Source of the DNA: Lampris incognitus
Taxonomy: Eukaryota; Chordata; Actinopteri; Lampriformes; Lampridae
Length of the DNA: 64,000 nucleotides
Reading direction: 5' to 3'
Assembly (NCBI RefSeq): GCF_029633865.1
Contig: NC_079211.1
Location: 68,997,462-69,061,461, forward strand
A program made the translations under genes and the position numbers. Positions 30,101 to 45,400 of this stretch are shown piece after piece. The number at the start of each line of letters is the position of its first letter. Positions within the stretch are counted from its first letter, which is position 1. The notes beneath the pieces are model-generated. The model saw nothing but the letters and a program-made list of their open reading frames with translations. It did no database searches and had not been told where the DNA came from.

Positions 30101-32670
30101 TTATTAATGAGTGAGCTCTGCAGGTGTTACAAAGAGGAGCAAACTGTAACTCAGTAATGAGTGAGCCCTGCAAGGTGTTACAATGAAGAACAAACTGTAA
30201 CTCAGTAATGAGTGAGCCCTGCAGGTGTTACAATGAGGAACAAACAGTAAATCAGTAATGAGTGACCCCCTGCAGGTTTTACAATGAGGAACAAACTGTA
30301 ACTCTGGAATGAAGGAGCCCTGCAAGTGTTACAATGAGGAACAATCTATAACTTATTAATGAGTGAGCCCTGCAGGGATTACAATGAGGAACAAACTGTA
30401 ACTGTGGAATGGAAGAGCCCTTCGGGTATTACAATGAGGAACAAACTGTAACTCAGTAATGAGTGAGCCCTGCAAGGTGTTACAATGAGAAACAAACGGT
30501 AACTCAGTAATGAGTGAGCCCTGCAAGGTGTTACAATGAGGAACAAACTGTAACTCAGTATTGAGTGAGCCCTGCAGGTGTTACAATGAGGAACAAAATG
30601 TAACTCTGGAATGAAGGAGCCCTGCAGGTGTTACAATGAGGAACAATCTATAACTCAGTAATGAGTGAGCCCTGCAGGTGTTACAAAGAGGAACAAACTG
30701 TGAATCTGTAATGAAAGAGCCCTGCAGGTATTACAATGAGGAACAATCTATAATTCAGTAATGCGTGAGCCCTGCATGTATCAAATGAGGAACAAACTGT
30801 AACTCTGTAATGAGTGAGCCCTGCAGGTTTTACAATGAGGAACAAACTGTAACTCAGTAATGAGTGAGCCCTGCAAGGTGTTACAATGAGGAACAAACTG
30901 TAACTCAATAATGAGTGAGCCCTGCAGGTATTGCAAAGAGGAACAAACTGTAACTCTGGAATGGAAGAGCCCTTCGGGTATTACAATGAGGAACAAACTG
31001 TAACTCAGTAATGAGTGAGCCCTGCAAGGTGTTACAATGAGAAACAAACGGTAACTCAGTAATGAGTGAGCCCTGCAAGGTGTTGCAATGAGAAACAAAC
31101 TGTAAATCAGTAATGAGTGAGCCCTGCAAGGTGTTACAATGAGGAACAAACTGTAACTCTGGAATGGAGCACTGCAGGTATTACAATGAAGAACAAACTG
31201 TAACTCAGTAATGAGTGAGCCCTGCAGGTGTTACAATGAGGAACAAACCGTAACTCAGTAATGAGTGACCGCTGCAGGTTTTACAATGACGAAGAAACTG
31301 TAACTCTGGAATGAAGGAGCCCTGCAAGTTTTACAATGAGGAACAATCTGTAACTCAGTAATGAGTGAGCCCTGCATATGTTACAAAGAGGAACAAACTA
31401 TAACTCAGTAATGAGTGAGCCCTGCAGGTTATACAATAAAGAAGAAACTGTAACACTGGAATGAAGGAGCCCTGCAAGTGATACAATGAGTAACAATCTG
31501 TAACTCAGTAATGAGTGAGCCCTGCAGGTATTACAAAGAGTAACAAACTGTAACTCTGGAATGGAGCCCTGCAGGTATTACAATGAAGAACAAACTGTAA
31601 CTCAGTAATGAGTGAGCCCTGCAGGTGTTAAAATGAGGAACAAACCGTAACTCAGTAAAGAGTGACCCCTGCAGGTTTTTTAAAATGAGGAACATACTGT
31701 AACTCTGGAATGAAGGAGCACTGCATGTGTTACAATGAGGAACAATCTATAACTTATTAATGAGTGAGCCCTGCAGGTGTTACAAAGAGGAACAAACTGT
31801 AACTCAGTAATGAGTGAGCCCTGCAAGGTGTTACAATGAGGAACAAACTGTAACTCAGTAATGAGTGAGCCCTGCAGATGTTACAAAGAGGAACAAACTA
31901 TAACTCAGTAATGAGTGAGCCCTGCAGGTATTACAATGAGGAAGAAATTGTAACTCTGGAATGAAGGAGCCCTGCAGGTGTTACAATGAGGAACAATCTG
32001 TAACTCAGTAATGAGTGAGCCCTGCAGGTGTTACAAAGAGGAACAAACTGTGACTCTGTAATGAAAGAGCCTTGCAGGATTTACAATGAGGAACAAACTG
32101 TAACTGTGGAATGGAAGAGCCCTTCGGGTATTACAATGAGGAACAAACTATAACTCAGTAATGAGTGAGCCCTGCAGGTTATACAATAAAGAAGAAACTG
32201 TAACACTGGAATGAAGGAGCCCTGCAAGTGATACAATGAGTAACAATCTGTAACTCAGTAATGAGTGAGCCCTGCAGGTATTACAAAGAGGAACAAACTG
32301 TAACTCTGGAATGGAGCCCTGCAGGTATTACAATAAAGAACAAACTGTAACTCAGTAATGAGTGAGCCCTGCAGTTGTTAAAATGAGGAACAAACCGTAA
32401 CTCAGTAATGAGTGACCCCTGCAGGTTTTACAATGAGGAACAAACTGTAACTCTGGAATGAAGGAGCACTGCATGTGTTACAATGAGGAACAATCTATAA
32501 CTTATTAATGAGTGAGCCCTGCAGGTGTTACAAAGAGGAACAAACTGTAACTCAGTAATGTGTGAGCCCTGCAAGGTGTTACAATGAGGAACAAACTGTA
32601 ACTCAGTAATGAGTGAGCCCTGCAGATGTTACAAAGAGGAACAAACTATAACTCAGTAATGAGTGAGCCC
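24164..32670. repeat. Satellite segment 2: 2,501-bp higher-order repeat, two tandem copies plus one displaced copy
   Basis: Copies run about 24,164-26,664, 26,665-29,165 and 30,168-32,670. Marker variants at 24771, 27272 and 30775 give spacings of 2,501 and 3,503. Copies 1 and 2 differ by only a few bases where compared (for example CAATGGGGAAC at 25133 against CAATGAGGAAC at 27634). The 1.0-kb between copies 2 and 3 is itself made from rearranged blocks of the neighbouring satellite. Confidence 0.85.
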
Positions 32671-35600
32671 TGCAGGTATTACAATGAGGAAGAAACTGTA
32701 ACTCTGGAATGAAGGAGCCCTGCAGGTGTTACAATGAGGAACAATCTGTAACTCAGTAATGAGTGAGCCCTGCAGGTGTTACAAAGAGGAACAAACTGTG
32801 ACTCTGTAATGAAAGAGCCTTGCAGGGATTACAATGAGGAACAAACTGTAACTGTGGAATGGAAGAGCCCTTCGGGTATTACAATGAGGAACAAACTGTA
32901 ACTCAGTAATGAGTGAGCCCTGCAAGGTGTTACAATGAGAAACAAACGGTAACTCAGTAATGAGTGAGCCCTGCAAGGTGTTACAATGAGGAACAATCTG
33001 TAACTCAGTAATGAGTGAGCCCTGCAGGTATTACAATGAGGAACAAACTGTAACTCTGGAATGGAGCCCTGCAGGTATTACAATGAAGAACAAACTGTAA
33101 CTCAGTAATGAGTGAGCCCTGCAGGTGTTACAATGAGGAACAAACCGTAACTCAGTAATGAGTGACCCCTGCAGGTTTTACAATGAGGAACAAACTGTAA
33201 CCCTGGAATGAAGGAGCCCTGCAAGTGTTACAATGAGGAACAATCTATAACTTATTAATGAGTGAGCTCTGCAGGTGTTACAAAGAGGAGCAAACTGTAA
33301 GTCAGTAATGAGTGAGCCCTGCAAGGTGTTACAATGAAGAACAAACTGTAACTCAGTAATGAGTGAGCCCTGCAGGTATTACAATGAGGAACAAACTGTA
33401 ACTCTGGAATGGAGCCCTGCAGGTATTACAATGAAGAACAAACTGTAACTCAGTAATGAGTGAGCCCTGCAGGTGTTACAATGAGGAACAAACCGTAACT
33501 CAGTAATGAGTGACCCCTGCAGGTTTTACAATGAGGAACAAACTGTAACTCTGGAATGAAGGAGGCCTGCAAGTGTTACAATGAGGAACAATCTATAACT
33601 TATTAATGAGTGAGCCCTGCAGGTGTTGAAAATAGGAACAAACTGTAACTCAGTAATGAGTGAGCCCTGCAAGGTGTTACAATGAGGAACAAACTGTAAC
33701 TCAGTAATGAGTGAGCCCTGCAGGTGTTACAATGAGGAACAAACTGTAACTTATTAATGAGTGAGCCCTGCAGGTGTTGAAAATAGGAAGAAACTGTAAC
33801 TCAGTAATGAGTGAGCCCTGCAAGGTGTTACAATGAGGAACAAACTGTAACTCAGTAATGAATGAGCCCTGCAGGTGTTACAATGAGGAACAAACTGTAA
33901 CTTATTAATGAGTGAGCCCTGCAGGTGTTACAAAGAGGAACAAACTGTAACTCAGTAATGAGTGAGCCCTGCAGGTGTTACAAAGAGGAACAAACTGTGA
34001 CTCTGTAATGAAAGAGCCCTGCAGGTATTACAATGAGGAACAATCTATAATTCAGTAATGCGTGAGCCCTGCATGTATCAAATGAGGAACAAACTGTAAC
34101 TCTGTAATGAGTGAGCCCTGCAGGTTTTACAATGAGGAACAAACTGTAACTCAGTAATGATTGAGCCCTGCAAGGTGTTACAATGAGGAACAAACTGTAA
34201 TTCAATAATGAGTGAGCCCTGCAGGTATTACAATGAGGAACAAACTGTAACTCTGGAATGGAAGAGCCCTTCGGGTATTACAATGAGGAACAAACTGTAA
34301 CTCAGTAATGAGTGAGCCCTGCAAGGTGTTACAATGAGAAACAAACGGTAACTCAGTAATGAGTGAGCCCTGCAAGGTGTTACAATGAGAAACAAACTGT
34401 AACTCAGTAATGAGTGAGCCCTGCAAGGTGTTACAATGAGGAACAAACTGTAACTCTGGAATGGAGCCCTGCAGGTATTACAATGAAGAACAAACTGTAA
34501 CTCAGTAATGAGTGAGCCCTGCAGGTGTTACAATGAGGAACAAACCGTAACTCAGTAATGAGTGACCGCTGCAGGTTTTACAATGAGGAAGAAACTGTAA
34601 CTCTGGAATGAAGGAGCCCTGCAAGTGTTACAATGAGGAACAATCTGTAACTCAGTAATGAGTGAGCCCTGCATATGTTACAAAGAGGAACAAACTATAA
34701 CTCAGTAATGAGTGAGCCCTGCAGGTTATATAATAAAGAAGAAACTGTAACACTGGAATGAAGGAGCCCTGCAAGTGATACAATGAGTAACAATCTGTAA
34801 CTCAGTAATGAGTGAGCCCTGCAGGTATTACAAAGAGGAACAAACTGTAACTCTGGAATGGAGCCCTGCAGGTATTACAATGAAGAACAAACTGTAACTC
34901 AGTAATGAGTGAGCCCTGCAGGTGTTAAAATGAGGAACAAACCGTAACTCAGTAATGAGTGACCCCTGCAGGTTTTACAATGAGGAACAAACTGTAACTC
35001 TGGAATGAAGGAGCACTGCATGTGTTACAATGAGGAACAATCTATAACTTATTAATGAGTGGGCCCTGCAGGTGTTAAAAAGAGGAACAAACTGTAACTC
35101 AGTAATGAGTGAGCCCTGCAAGGTGTTACAATGAGGAACAAACTGTAACTCAGTAATGAGTGAGCCCTGCAGATGTTACAAAGAGGAACAAACTATAACT
35201 CAGTAATGAGTGAGCCCTGCAGGTATTACAATGAGGAAGAAACTGTAATTCAGTAATGAGTGAGCCCTGCAGGTGTTACAATGAGGAACAATGTGTAACT
35301 CAGTAATGAGTGAGCCCTGCAGGTGTTACAAAGAGGAACAAACCGTGACTCTGTAATGAAAGAGCCTTGCAGGGATTACAATGAGGAACAAACTGTAACT
35401 GTGGAATGGAAGAGCCCTTCGGGTATTACAATGAGGAACAAACTGTAACTCAGTAATGAGTGAGCCCTGCAAGGTGTTACAATGAGAAACAAACGGTAAC
35501 TCAGTAATGAGTGAGCCCTGCAAGGTGTTACAATGAGGAACAATCTGTAACTCAGTAATGAGTGACCCCTGCAGGTTTTACAATGAGGAACAAACTGTAA

Positions 35601-38600
35601 CTCTGGAATGAAGGAGGCCTGCAAGTGTTACAATGAGGAACAATCTATAACTTATCAATGAGTGAGCCCTGCAGGTGTTGAAAATAGGAACAAACTGTAA
35701 CTCAGTAATGAGTGAGCCCTGCAAGGTGTTACAATGAGGAACAAACTGTAACTCAGTAATGAGTGAGCCCTGCAGGTGTTACAATGAGGAACAAACTGTA
35801 ACTTATTAATGAGTGAGCCCTGCAGGTGTTGAAAATAGGAACAAACTGTAACTCAGTAATGAGTGAGCCCTGCAAGGTGTTACAATGAGGAACAAACTGT
35901 AACTCAGTAATGAATGAGCCCTGCAGGTGTTACAATGAGGAACAAACTGTAACTTATTAATGAGTGAGCCCTGCAGGTGTTACAAAGAGGAACAAACTGT
36001 AACTCAGTAATGAGTGAGCCCTGCAAGGTGTTACAATAAGGAACAAACTGTAAATCAGTATTGAGTGAGCCCTGCAGGTGTTACAATGAGGAACAAACTG
36101 TAACTCTGGAATGAAGGAGCCCTGCAGGTGTTACAATGAGGAACAATTTATAACTCAGTAATGAGTGAGCCCTGCAGGTGTTACAAAGTGGAACAAACTG
36201 TGACTCTGTAATGAAAGAGCCCTGCAGGTATTACAATGAGGAACAATCTATAATTCAGTAATGCGTGAGCCCTGCATGTATCAAATGAGGAACAAACTGT
36301 AACTCTGTAATGAGTGAAGCCTGCAGGTTTTACAATGAGGAACAAACTGTAACTCAGTAATGAGTGAGCCCTGCAAGGTGTTACAATGAGGAACAAACTG
36401 TAATTCAATAATGAGTGAGCCCTGCAGGTATTACAATGAGGAACAAACTGTAACTCTGGAATGGAAGAGCCCTTCGGGTATTACAATGAGGAACAAACTG
36501 TAACTCAGTAATGAGTGAGCCCTGCAAGGTGTTACAATGAGAAACAAACGGTAACTCAGTAATGAGTGAGCCCTGCAAGGTGTTACAATGAGAAACAAAC
36601 TGTAACTCAGTAATGAGTGAGCCCTGCAAGGTGTTACAATGAGGAACAAACTGTAACTCTGGAATGGAGCCCTGCAGGTATTACAATGAAGAACAAACTG
36701 TAACTCAGTAATGAGTGAGCCCTGCAGGTGTTACAATGAGGAACAAACCGTAACTCAGTAATGAGTGAGCCCTGCAGGTTATATAATAAAGAAGAAACTG
36801 TAACACTGGAATGAAGGAGCCCTGCAAGTGATACAATGAGTAACAATCTGTAACTCAGTAATGAGTGAGCCCTGCAGGTATTACAAAGAGGAACAAACTG
36901 TAACTCTGGAATGGAGCCCTGCAGGTATTACAATGAAGAACAAACTGTAACTCAGTAATGAGTGAGCCCTGCAGGTGTTAAAATGAGGAACAAACCGTAA
37001 CTCAGTAATGAGTGACCCCTGCAGGTTTTACAATGAGGAACAAACTGTAACTCTGGAATGAAGGAGCACTGCATGTGTTACAATGAGGAACAATCTATAA
37101 CTTATTAATGAGTGGGCCCTGCAGGTGTTACAAAGAGGAACAAACTGTAACTCAGTAATGAGTGAGCCCTGCAAGGTGTTACAATGAGGAACAAACTGTA
37201 ACTCAGTAATGAGTGAGCCCTGCAGATGTTACAAAGAGGAACAAACTATAACTCAGTAATGAGTGAGCCCCGCAGGTATTACAATGAGGAAGAAACTGTA
37301 ACTCTGGAATGAAGGAGCCCTGCAGGTGTTACAATGAGGAACAATGTGTAACTCAGTAATGAGTGAGCCCTGCAGGTGTTACAAAGAGGAACAAACTGTG
37401 ACTCTGTAATGAAAGAGCCTTGCAGGGATTACAATGAGGAACAAACTGTAACTGTGGAATGGAAGAGCCCTTCGGGTATTACAATGAGGAACAAACTGTA
37501 ACTCAGTAATGAGTGAGCCCTGCAAGGTGTTACAATGAGAAACAAACGGTAACTCAGTAATGAGTGAGCCCTGCAAGGTGTTACAATGAGGAACAATCTG
37601 TAACTCAGTAATGAGTGAGCCCTGCAGGTATTACAATGAGGAACAAACTGTAACTCTGGAATGGAGCCCTGCAGGTATTACAATGAAGAACAAACTGTAA
37701 CTCAGTAATGAGTGAGCCCTGCAAGGTGTTACAATGAGGAACAAACTGTAACTCAGTAATGAGTGAGCCCTGCAGGTGTTACAATGAGGAACAAACTGTA
37801 ACTTATTAATGAGTGAGCCCTGCAGGTGTTGAAAATAGGAACAAACTGTAACTCAGTAATGAGTGAGCCCTGCAAGGTGTTACAATGAGGAACAAACTGT
37901 AACTCAGTAATGAATGAGCCCTGCAGGTGTTACAATGAGGAACAAACTGTAACTTATTAATGAGTGAGCCCTGCAGGTGTTACAAAGAGGAACAAACTGT
38001 AACTCAGTAATGAGTGAGCCCTGCAAGGTGTTACAATAAGGAACAAACTGTAAATCAGTATTGAGTGAGCCCTGCAGGTGTTACAATGAGGAACAAACTG
38101 TAACTCTGGAATGAAGGAGCCCTGCAGGTGTTACAATGAGGAACAATTTATAACTCAGTAATGAGTGAGCCCTGCAGGTGTTACAAAGAGGAACAAACTG
38201 TGACTCTGTAATGAAAGAGCCCTGCAGGTATTACAATGAGGAACAATCTATAATTCAGTAATGCGTGAGCCCTGCATGTATCAAATGAGGAACAAACTGT
38301 AACTCTGTAATGAGTGAGCCCTGCAGGTTTTACAATGAGGAACAAACTGTAACTCAGTAATGAGTGAGCCCTGCAAGGTGTTACAATGAGGAACAAACTG
38401 TAATTCAATAATGAGTGAGCCCTGCAGGTATTACAATGAGGAACAAACTGTAACTCTGGAATGGAAGAGCCCTTCGGGTATTACAATGAGGAACAAACTG
38501 TAACTCAGTAATGAGTGAGCCCTGCAAGGTGTTACAATGAGAAACAAACGGTAACTCAGTAATGAGTGAGCCCTGCAAGGTGTTACAATGAGAAACAAAC

Positions 38601-39420
38601 TGTAACTCAGTAATGAGTGAGCCCTGCAAGGTGTTACAATGAGGAACAAACTGTAACTCTGGAATGGAGCCCTGCAGGTATTACAATGGAGAACAAACTG
38701 TAACTCAGTAATGAGTGAGCCCTGCAGGTGTTACAATGAGGAACAAACCGTAACTCAGTAATGAGTGACCGCTGCAGGTTTTACAATGAGGAAGAAACTG
38801 TAACTCTGGAATGAAGGAGCCCTGCAAGTGTTACAATGAGGAACAATCTGTAACTCAGTAATGAGTCAGCCCTGCATATGTTACAAAGAGGAACAAACTA
38901 TAACTCAGTAATGAGTGAGCCCTGCAGGTTATACAATAAAGAAGAAACTGTAACACTGGAATGAAGGAGCCCTGCAAGTGATATAATGACTAACAATCTG
39001 TAACTCAGTAATGAGTGAGCCCTGCAGGTATTACAAAGAGGAACAAACTGTAACTCTGGAATGGAGCCCTGCAGGTATTACAATGAAGAACAAACTGTAA
39101 CTCAGTAATGAGTGAGCCCTGCAGGTGTTACAAAGAGGAACAAACTGTGACTCTGTAATGAAAGAGCCTTGCAGGGATTACAATGAGGAACAAACTGTAA
39201 CTGTGGAATGGAAGAGCCCTTCGGGTATTACAATGAGGAACAAACCGTAACTCAGTAATGAGTGACCCCTGCAGGTATTACAATGAGGAACAAACTGTAA
39301 ACCTGGAATGAAGGAGCCCTGCAAGTGTTACAATGAGGAACAATATATAACTTATTAATGAGTGAGCTCTGCAGGTGTTACAAAGAGGAGCAAACTGTAA
39401 CTCAGTAATGAGTGAGCCCT
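32671..39420. repeat. Satellite segment 3: ~2.0-2.2-kb higher-order repeats
   Basis: Marker variants at 34072, 36275, 38275 and 40323 are spaced 2,203, 2,000 and 2,048 bp. This segment introduces the TGTTGAAAATAGG variant (first near 33627) and the AATGAATGAGCC variant. Confidence 0.82.
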
Positions 39421-42400
39421 GCAAGGTGTTACAATGAAGAACAAACTGTAACTCAGTAATGAGTGAGCCCTGCAGGTATTACAATGAGGAACAAACTGTA
39501 ACTCTGGAATGGAGCCCTGCAGGTATTACAATGAAGAACAAACTGTAACTCAGTAATGAGTGAGCCCTGCAGGTGTTACAATGAGGAACAAACCGTAACT
39601 CAGTAATGAGTGACCCCTGCAGGTTTTACAATGAGGAACAAACTGTAACTCTGGAATGAAGGAGGCCTGCAAGTGTTACAATGAGGAACAATCTATAACT
39701 TATTAATGAGTGAGCCCTGCAGGTGTTGAAAATAGGAACAAACTGTAACTCAGTAATGAGTGAGCCCTGCAAGGTGTTACAATGAGGAACAAACTGTAAC
39801 TCAGTAATGAGTGAGCCCTGCAGGTGTTACAATGAGGAACAAACTGTAACTTATTAATGAGTGAGCCCTGCAGGTATTGAATATAGGAACAAACTGTAAC
39901 TCAGTAATGAGTGAGCCCTGCAAGGTGTTACAATGAGGAACAAACTGTAACTCAGTAATGAATGAGCCCTGCAGGTGTTACAATGAGGAACAAACTGTAA
40001 CTTATTAATGAGTGAGCCCTGCAGGTGTTACAAAGAGGAACAAACTGTAACTCAGTAATGAGTGAGCCCTGCAAGGTGTTACAATAAGGAACAAACTGTA
40101 ACTCAGTATTGAGTGAGCCCTGCAGGTGTTAAAATGAGGAACAAACTGTAACTCTGGAATGAAGGAGCCCTGCAGGTGTTACAATGAGGAACAATTTATA
40201 ACTCAGTAATGAGTGAGCCCTGCAGGTGTTACAAAGAGGAACAAACTGTGACACTGTAATGAAAGAGCCCTGCAGGTATTACAATGAGGAACAATCTATA
40301 ATTCAGTAATGCGTGAGCCCTGCATGTATCAAATGAGGAACAAACTGTAACTCTGTAATGAGTGAGCCCTGCAGGTTTTACAATGAGGAACAAACTGTAA
40401 CTCAGTAATGAGTGAGCCCTGCAAGGTGTTACAATGAGGAACAAACTGTAATTCAATAATGAGTGAGCCCTGCAGGTATTACAATGAGGAACAAACTGTA
40501 ACTCTGGAATGGAAGAGCCCTTCGGGTATTACAATGAGGAACAAACTGTAACTCAGTAATGAGTGAGCCCTGCAAGGTGTTACAATGAGAAACAAACGGT
40601 AACTCAGTAATGAGTGAGCTCTGCAAGGTGTTACAATGAGAAACAAACTGTAACTCAGTAATGAGTGAGCCCTGCAAGGTGTTACAAAGAGGAACAAACT
40701 ATAACTCAGTAATGAGTGAGCCCTGCAGGTTATACAATAAAGAAGAAACTGTAACACTGGAATGAAGGAGCCCTGCAAGTGATACAATGACTAACAATCT
40801 GTAACTCAGTAATGAGTGAGCCCTGCAGGTATTACAAAGAGGAACAAACTGTAACTCTGGAATGGAGCCCTGCAGGTATTACAATGAAGAACAAACTGTA
40901 AATCAGTAATGAGTGAGCCCTGCAGGTGTTACAATGAGGAACAATGTGTAACTCAGTAATGAGTGAGCCCTGCAGGTGTTACAAAGAGGAACAAACTGTG
41001 ACTCTGTAATGAAAGAGCCTTGCAGGGATTACAATGAGGAACAAACTGTAACTGTGGAATGGAAGAGCCCTTCGGGTATTACAATGAGGAACAAACTGTA
41101 ACTCAGTAATGAGTGAGCCCTGCAAGGTGTTACAATGAGAAACAAACGGTAACTCAGTAATGAGTGAGCCCTGCAAGGTGTTACAATGAGGAACAATCTG
41201 TAACTCAGTAATGAGTGAGCCCTGCAGGTATTACAATGAGGAACAAACTGTAACTCTGGAATGGAGCCCTGCAGGTATTACAATGAAGAACAAACTGTAA
41301 CTCAGTAATGAGTGAGCCCTGCAGGTGTTACAATGAGGAACAAACCGTAACTCTGTAATGAGTGACCCCTGCAGGTGTTACAATGAGGAACAAACTGTAA
41401 CCCTGGAATGAAGGAGCCCTGCAAGTGTTACAATGAGGAACAATCTATAACTTATTAATGAGTGAGCTCTGCAGGTGTTACAAAGAGGAGCAAACTGTAA
41501 CTCAGTAATGAGTGAGCCCTGCAAGGTGTTACAATGAGGAACAAACTGTAACTCAGTAATGAGTGAGCCCTGCAGGTGTTACAATGAGGAACAAACTGTA
41601 ACTTATTAATGAGTGAGCCCTGCAGGTGTTGAAAATAGGAACAAACTGTAACTCAGTAATGAGTGAGCCCTGCAAGGTGTTACAATGAGGAACAAACTGT
41701 AACTCAGTAATGAATGAGCCCTGCAGGTGTTACAATGAGGAACAAACTGTAACTTATTAATGAGTGAGCCCTGCAGGTGTTACAAAGAGGAACAAACTGT
41801 AACTCAGTAATGAGTGAGCCCTGCAAGGTGTTACAATAAGGAACAAACTGTAACTCAGTATTGAGTGAGCCCTGCAGGTGTTACAATGAGGAACAAACTG
41901 TAACTCTGGAATGAAGGAGCCCTGCAGGTGTTACAATGAGGAACAATTTATAACTCAGTAATGAGTGAGCCCTGCAGGTGTTACAAAGAGGAACAAACTG
42001 TGACTCTGTAATGAAAGAGCCCTGCAGGTATTACAATGAGGAACAATCTATAATTCAGTAATGCGTGAGCCCTGCATGTAACAAATGAGGAACAAAATGT
42101 AACTCAGTAATGAAAGAGCCCTGCAGGTGTTACAATGAGAAACAAACTGTAACTCAGTAATGAGTGAGCCCTGCAAGGTGTTACAATGAGGAACAAACTG
42201 TAATTCAATAATGAGTGAGCCCTGCAGGTATTACAATGAGGAACAAACTGTAACTCTGGAATGGAAGAGCCCTTCGGGTATTACAATGAGGAACAAACTG
42301 TAACTCAGTAATGAGTGAGCCCTGCAAGGTGTTACAATGAGAAACAAACGGTAACTCAGTAATGAGTGAGCTCTGCAAGGTGTTACAATGAGAAACAAAC

Positions 42401-45400
42401 TGTAACTCAGTAATGAGTGAGCCCTGCAAGGTGTTACAAAGAGGAACAAACTATAACTCAGTAATGAGTGAGCCCTGCAGGTTATACAATAAAGAAGAAA
42501 CTGTAACACTGGAATGAAGGAGCCCTGCAAGTGATACAATGACTAACAATCTGTAACTCAGTAATGAGTGAGCCCTGCAGGTATTACAAAGAGGAACAAA
42601 CTGTAACTCTGGAATGGAGCCCTGCAGGTATTACAATGAAGAACAAACTGTAAATCAGTAATGAGTGAGCCCTGCAGGTGTTACAATGAGGAACAATGTG
42701 TAACTCAGTAATGAGTGAGCCCTGCAGGTGTTACAAAGAGGAACAAACTGTGACTCTGTAATGAAAGAGCCTTGCAGGGATTACAATGAGGAACAAACTG
42801 TAACTGTGGAATGGAAGAGCCCTTCGGGTATTACAATGAGGAACAAACTGTAACTCAGTAATGAGTGAGCCCTGCAAGGTGTTACAATGAGAAACAAACG
42901 GTAACTCAGTAATGAGTGAGCCCTGCAAGGTGTTACAATGAGGAACAATCTGTAACTCAGTAATGAGTGAGCCCTGCAGGTATTACAATGAGGAACAAAC
43001 TGTAACTCTGGAATGGAGCCCTGCAGGTATTACAATGAAGAACAAACTGTAACTCAGTAATGAGTGAGCCCTGCAGGTGTTACAATGAGGAACAAACCGT
43101 AACTCTGTAATGAGTGACCCCTGCAGGTGTTACAATGAGGAACAAACTGTAACCCTGGAATGAAGGAGCCCTGCAAGTGTTACAATGAGGAACAATCTAT
43201 AACTTATTAATGAGTGAGCTCTGCAGGTGTTACAAAGAGGAGCAAACTGTAACTCAGTAATGAGTGAGCCCTGCAAGGTGTTACAATGAAGAACAAACTG
43301 TAACTCAGTAATGAGTGAGCCCTGCAGGTATTACAATGAGGAACAAACTGTAACTCTGGAATGGAGCCCTGCAGGTATTACAATGAAGAACAAACTGTAA
43401 CTCAGTAATGAGTGAGCCCTGCAGGTGTTACAATGAGGAACAAACCGTAACTCAGTAATGAGTGACCCCTGCAGGTTTTACAATGAGGAACAAACTGTAA
43501 CTCTGGAATGAAGGAGGCCTGCAAGTGTTACAATGAGGAACAATCTATAACTTATTAATGAGTGAGCCCTGCAGGTGTTGAAAATAGGAACAAACTGTAA
43601 CTCAGTAATGAGTGAGCCCTGCAAGGTGTTACAATGAGGAACAAACTGTAACTCAGTAATGAGTGAGCCCTGCAGGTGTTACAATGAGGAACAAACTGTA
43701 ACTTATTAATGAGTGAGCCCTGCAGGTATTGAATATAGGAACAAACTGTAACTCAGTAATGAGTGAGCCCTGCAAGGTGTTACAATGAGGAACAAACTGT
43801 AACTCAGTAATGAATGAGCCCTGCAGGTGTTACAATGAGGAACAAACTGTAACTTATTAATGAGTGAGCCCTGCAGGTGTTACAAAGAGGAACAAACTGT
43901 AACTCAGTAATGAGTGAGCCCTGCAAGGTGTTACAATAAGGAACAAACTGTAACTCAGTATTGAGTGAGCCCTGCAGGTGTTAAAAGGAGGAACAAACTG
44001 TAACTCTGGAATGAAGGAGCCCTGCAGGTGTTACAATGAGGAACAATTTATAACTCAGTAATGAGTGAGCCCTGCAGGTGTTACAAAGAGGAACAAACTG
44101 TGACACTGTAATGAAAGAGCCCTGCAGGTATTACAATGAGGAACAATCTATAATTCAGTAATGCGTGAGCCCTGCATGTATCAAATGAGGAACAAACTGT
44201 AACTCTGTAATGAGTGAGCCCTGCAGGTTTTACAATGAGGAACAAACTGTAACTCAGTAATGAGTGAGCCCTGCAAGGTGTTACAATGAGGAACAAACTG
44301 TAATTCAATAATGAGTGAGCCCTGCAGGTATTACAATGAGGAACAAACTGTAACTCTGGAATGGAAGAGCCCTTCGGGTATTACAATGAGGAACAAACTG
44401 TAACTCAGTAATGAGTGAGCCCTGCAAGGTGTTACAATGAGAAACAAACGGTAACTCAGTAATGAGTGAGCTCTGCAAGGTGTTACAATGAGAAACAAAC
44501 TGTAACTCAGTAATGAGTGAGCCCTGCAAGGTGTTACAAAGAGGAACAAACTATAACTCAGTAATGAGTGAGCCCTGCAGGTTATACAATAAAGAAGAAA
44601 CTGTAACACTGGAATGAAGGAGCCCTGCAAGTGATACAATGACTAACAATCTGTAACTCAGTAATGAGTGAGCCCTGCAGGTATTACAAAGAGGAACAAA
44701 CTGTAACTCTGGAATGGAGCCCTGCAGGTATTACAATGAAGAACAAACTGTAAATCAGTAATGAGTGAGCCCTGCAGGTGTTACAATGAGGAACAATGTG
44801 TAACTCAGTAATGAGTGAGCCCTGCAGGTGTTACAAAGAGGAACAAACTGTGACTCTGTAATGAAAGAGCCTTGCAGGGATTACAATGAGGAACAAACTG
44901 TAACTGTGGAATGGAAGAGCCCTTCGGGTATTACAATGAGGAACAAACTGTAACTCAGTAATGAGTGAGCCCTGCAAGGTGTTACAATGAGAAACAAACG
45001 GTAACTCAGTAATGAGTGAGCCCTGCAAGGTGTTACAATGAGGAACAATCTGTAACTCAGTAATGAGTGAGCCCTGCAGGTATTACAATGAGGAACAAAC
45101 TGTAACTCTGGAATGGAGCCCTGCAGGTATTACAATGAAGAACAAACTGTAACTCAGTAATGAGTGAGCCCTGCAGGTGTTACAATGAGGAACAAACCGT
45201 AACTCTGTAATGAGTGACCCCTGCAGGTGTTACAATGAGGAACAAACTGTAACCCTGGAATGAAGGAGCCCTGCAAGTGTTACAATGAGGAACAATCTAT
45301 AACTTATTAATGAGTGAGCTCTGCAGGTGTTACAAAGAGGAGCAAACTGTAACTCAGTAATGAGTGAGCCCTGCAAGGTGTTACAATGAGGAACAAACTG

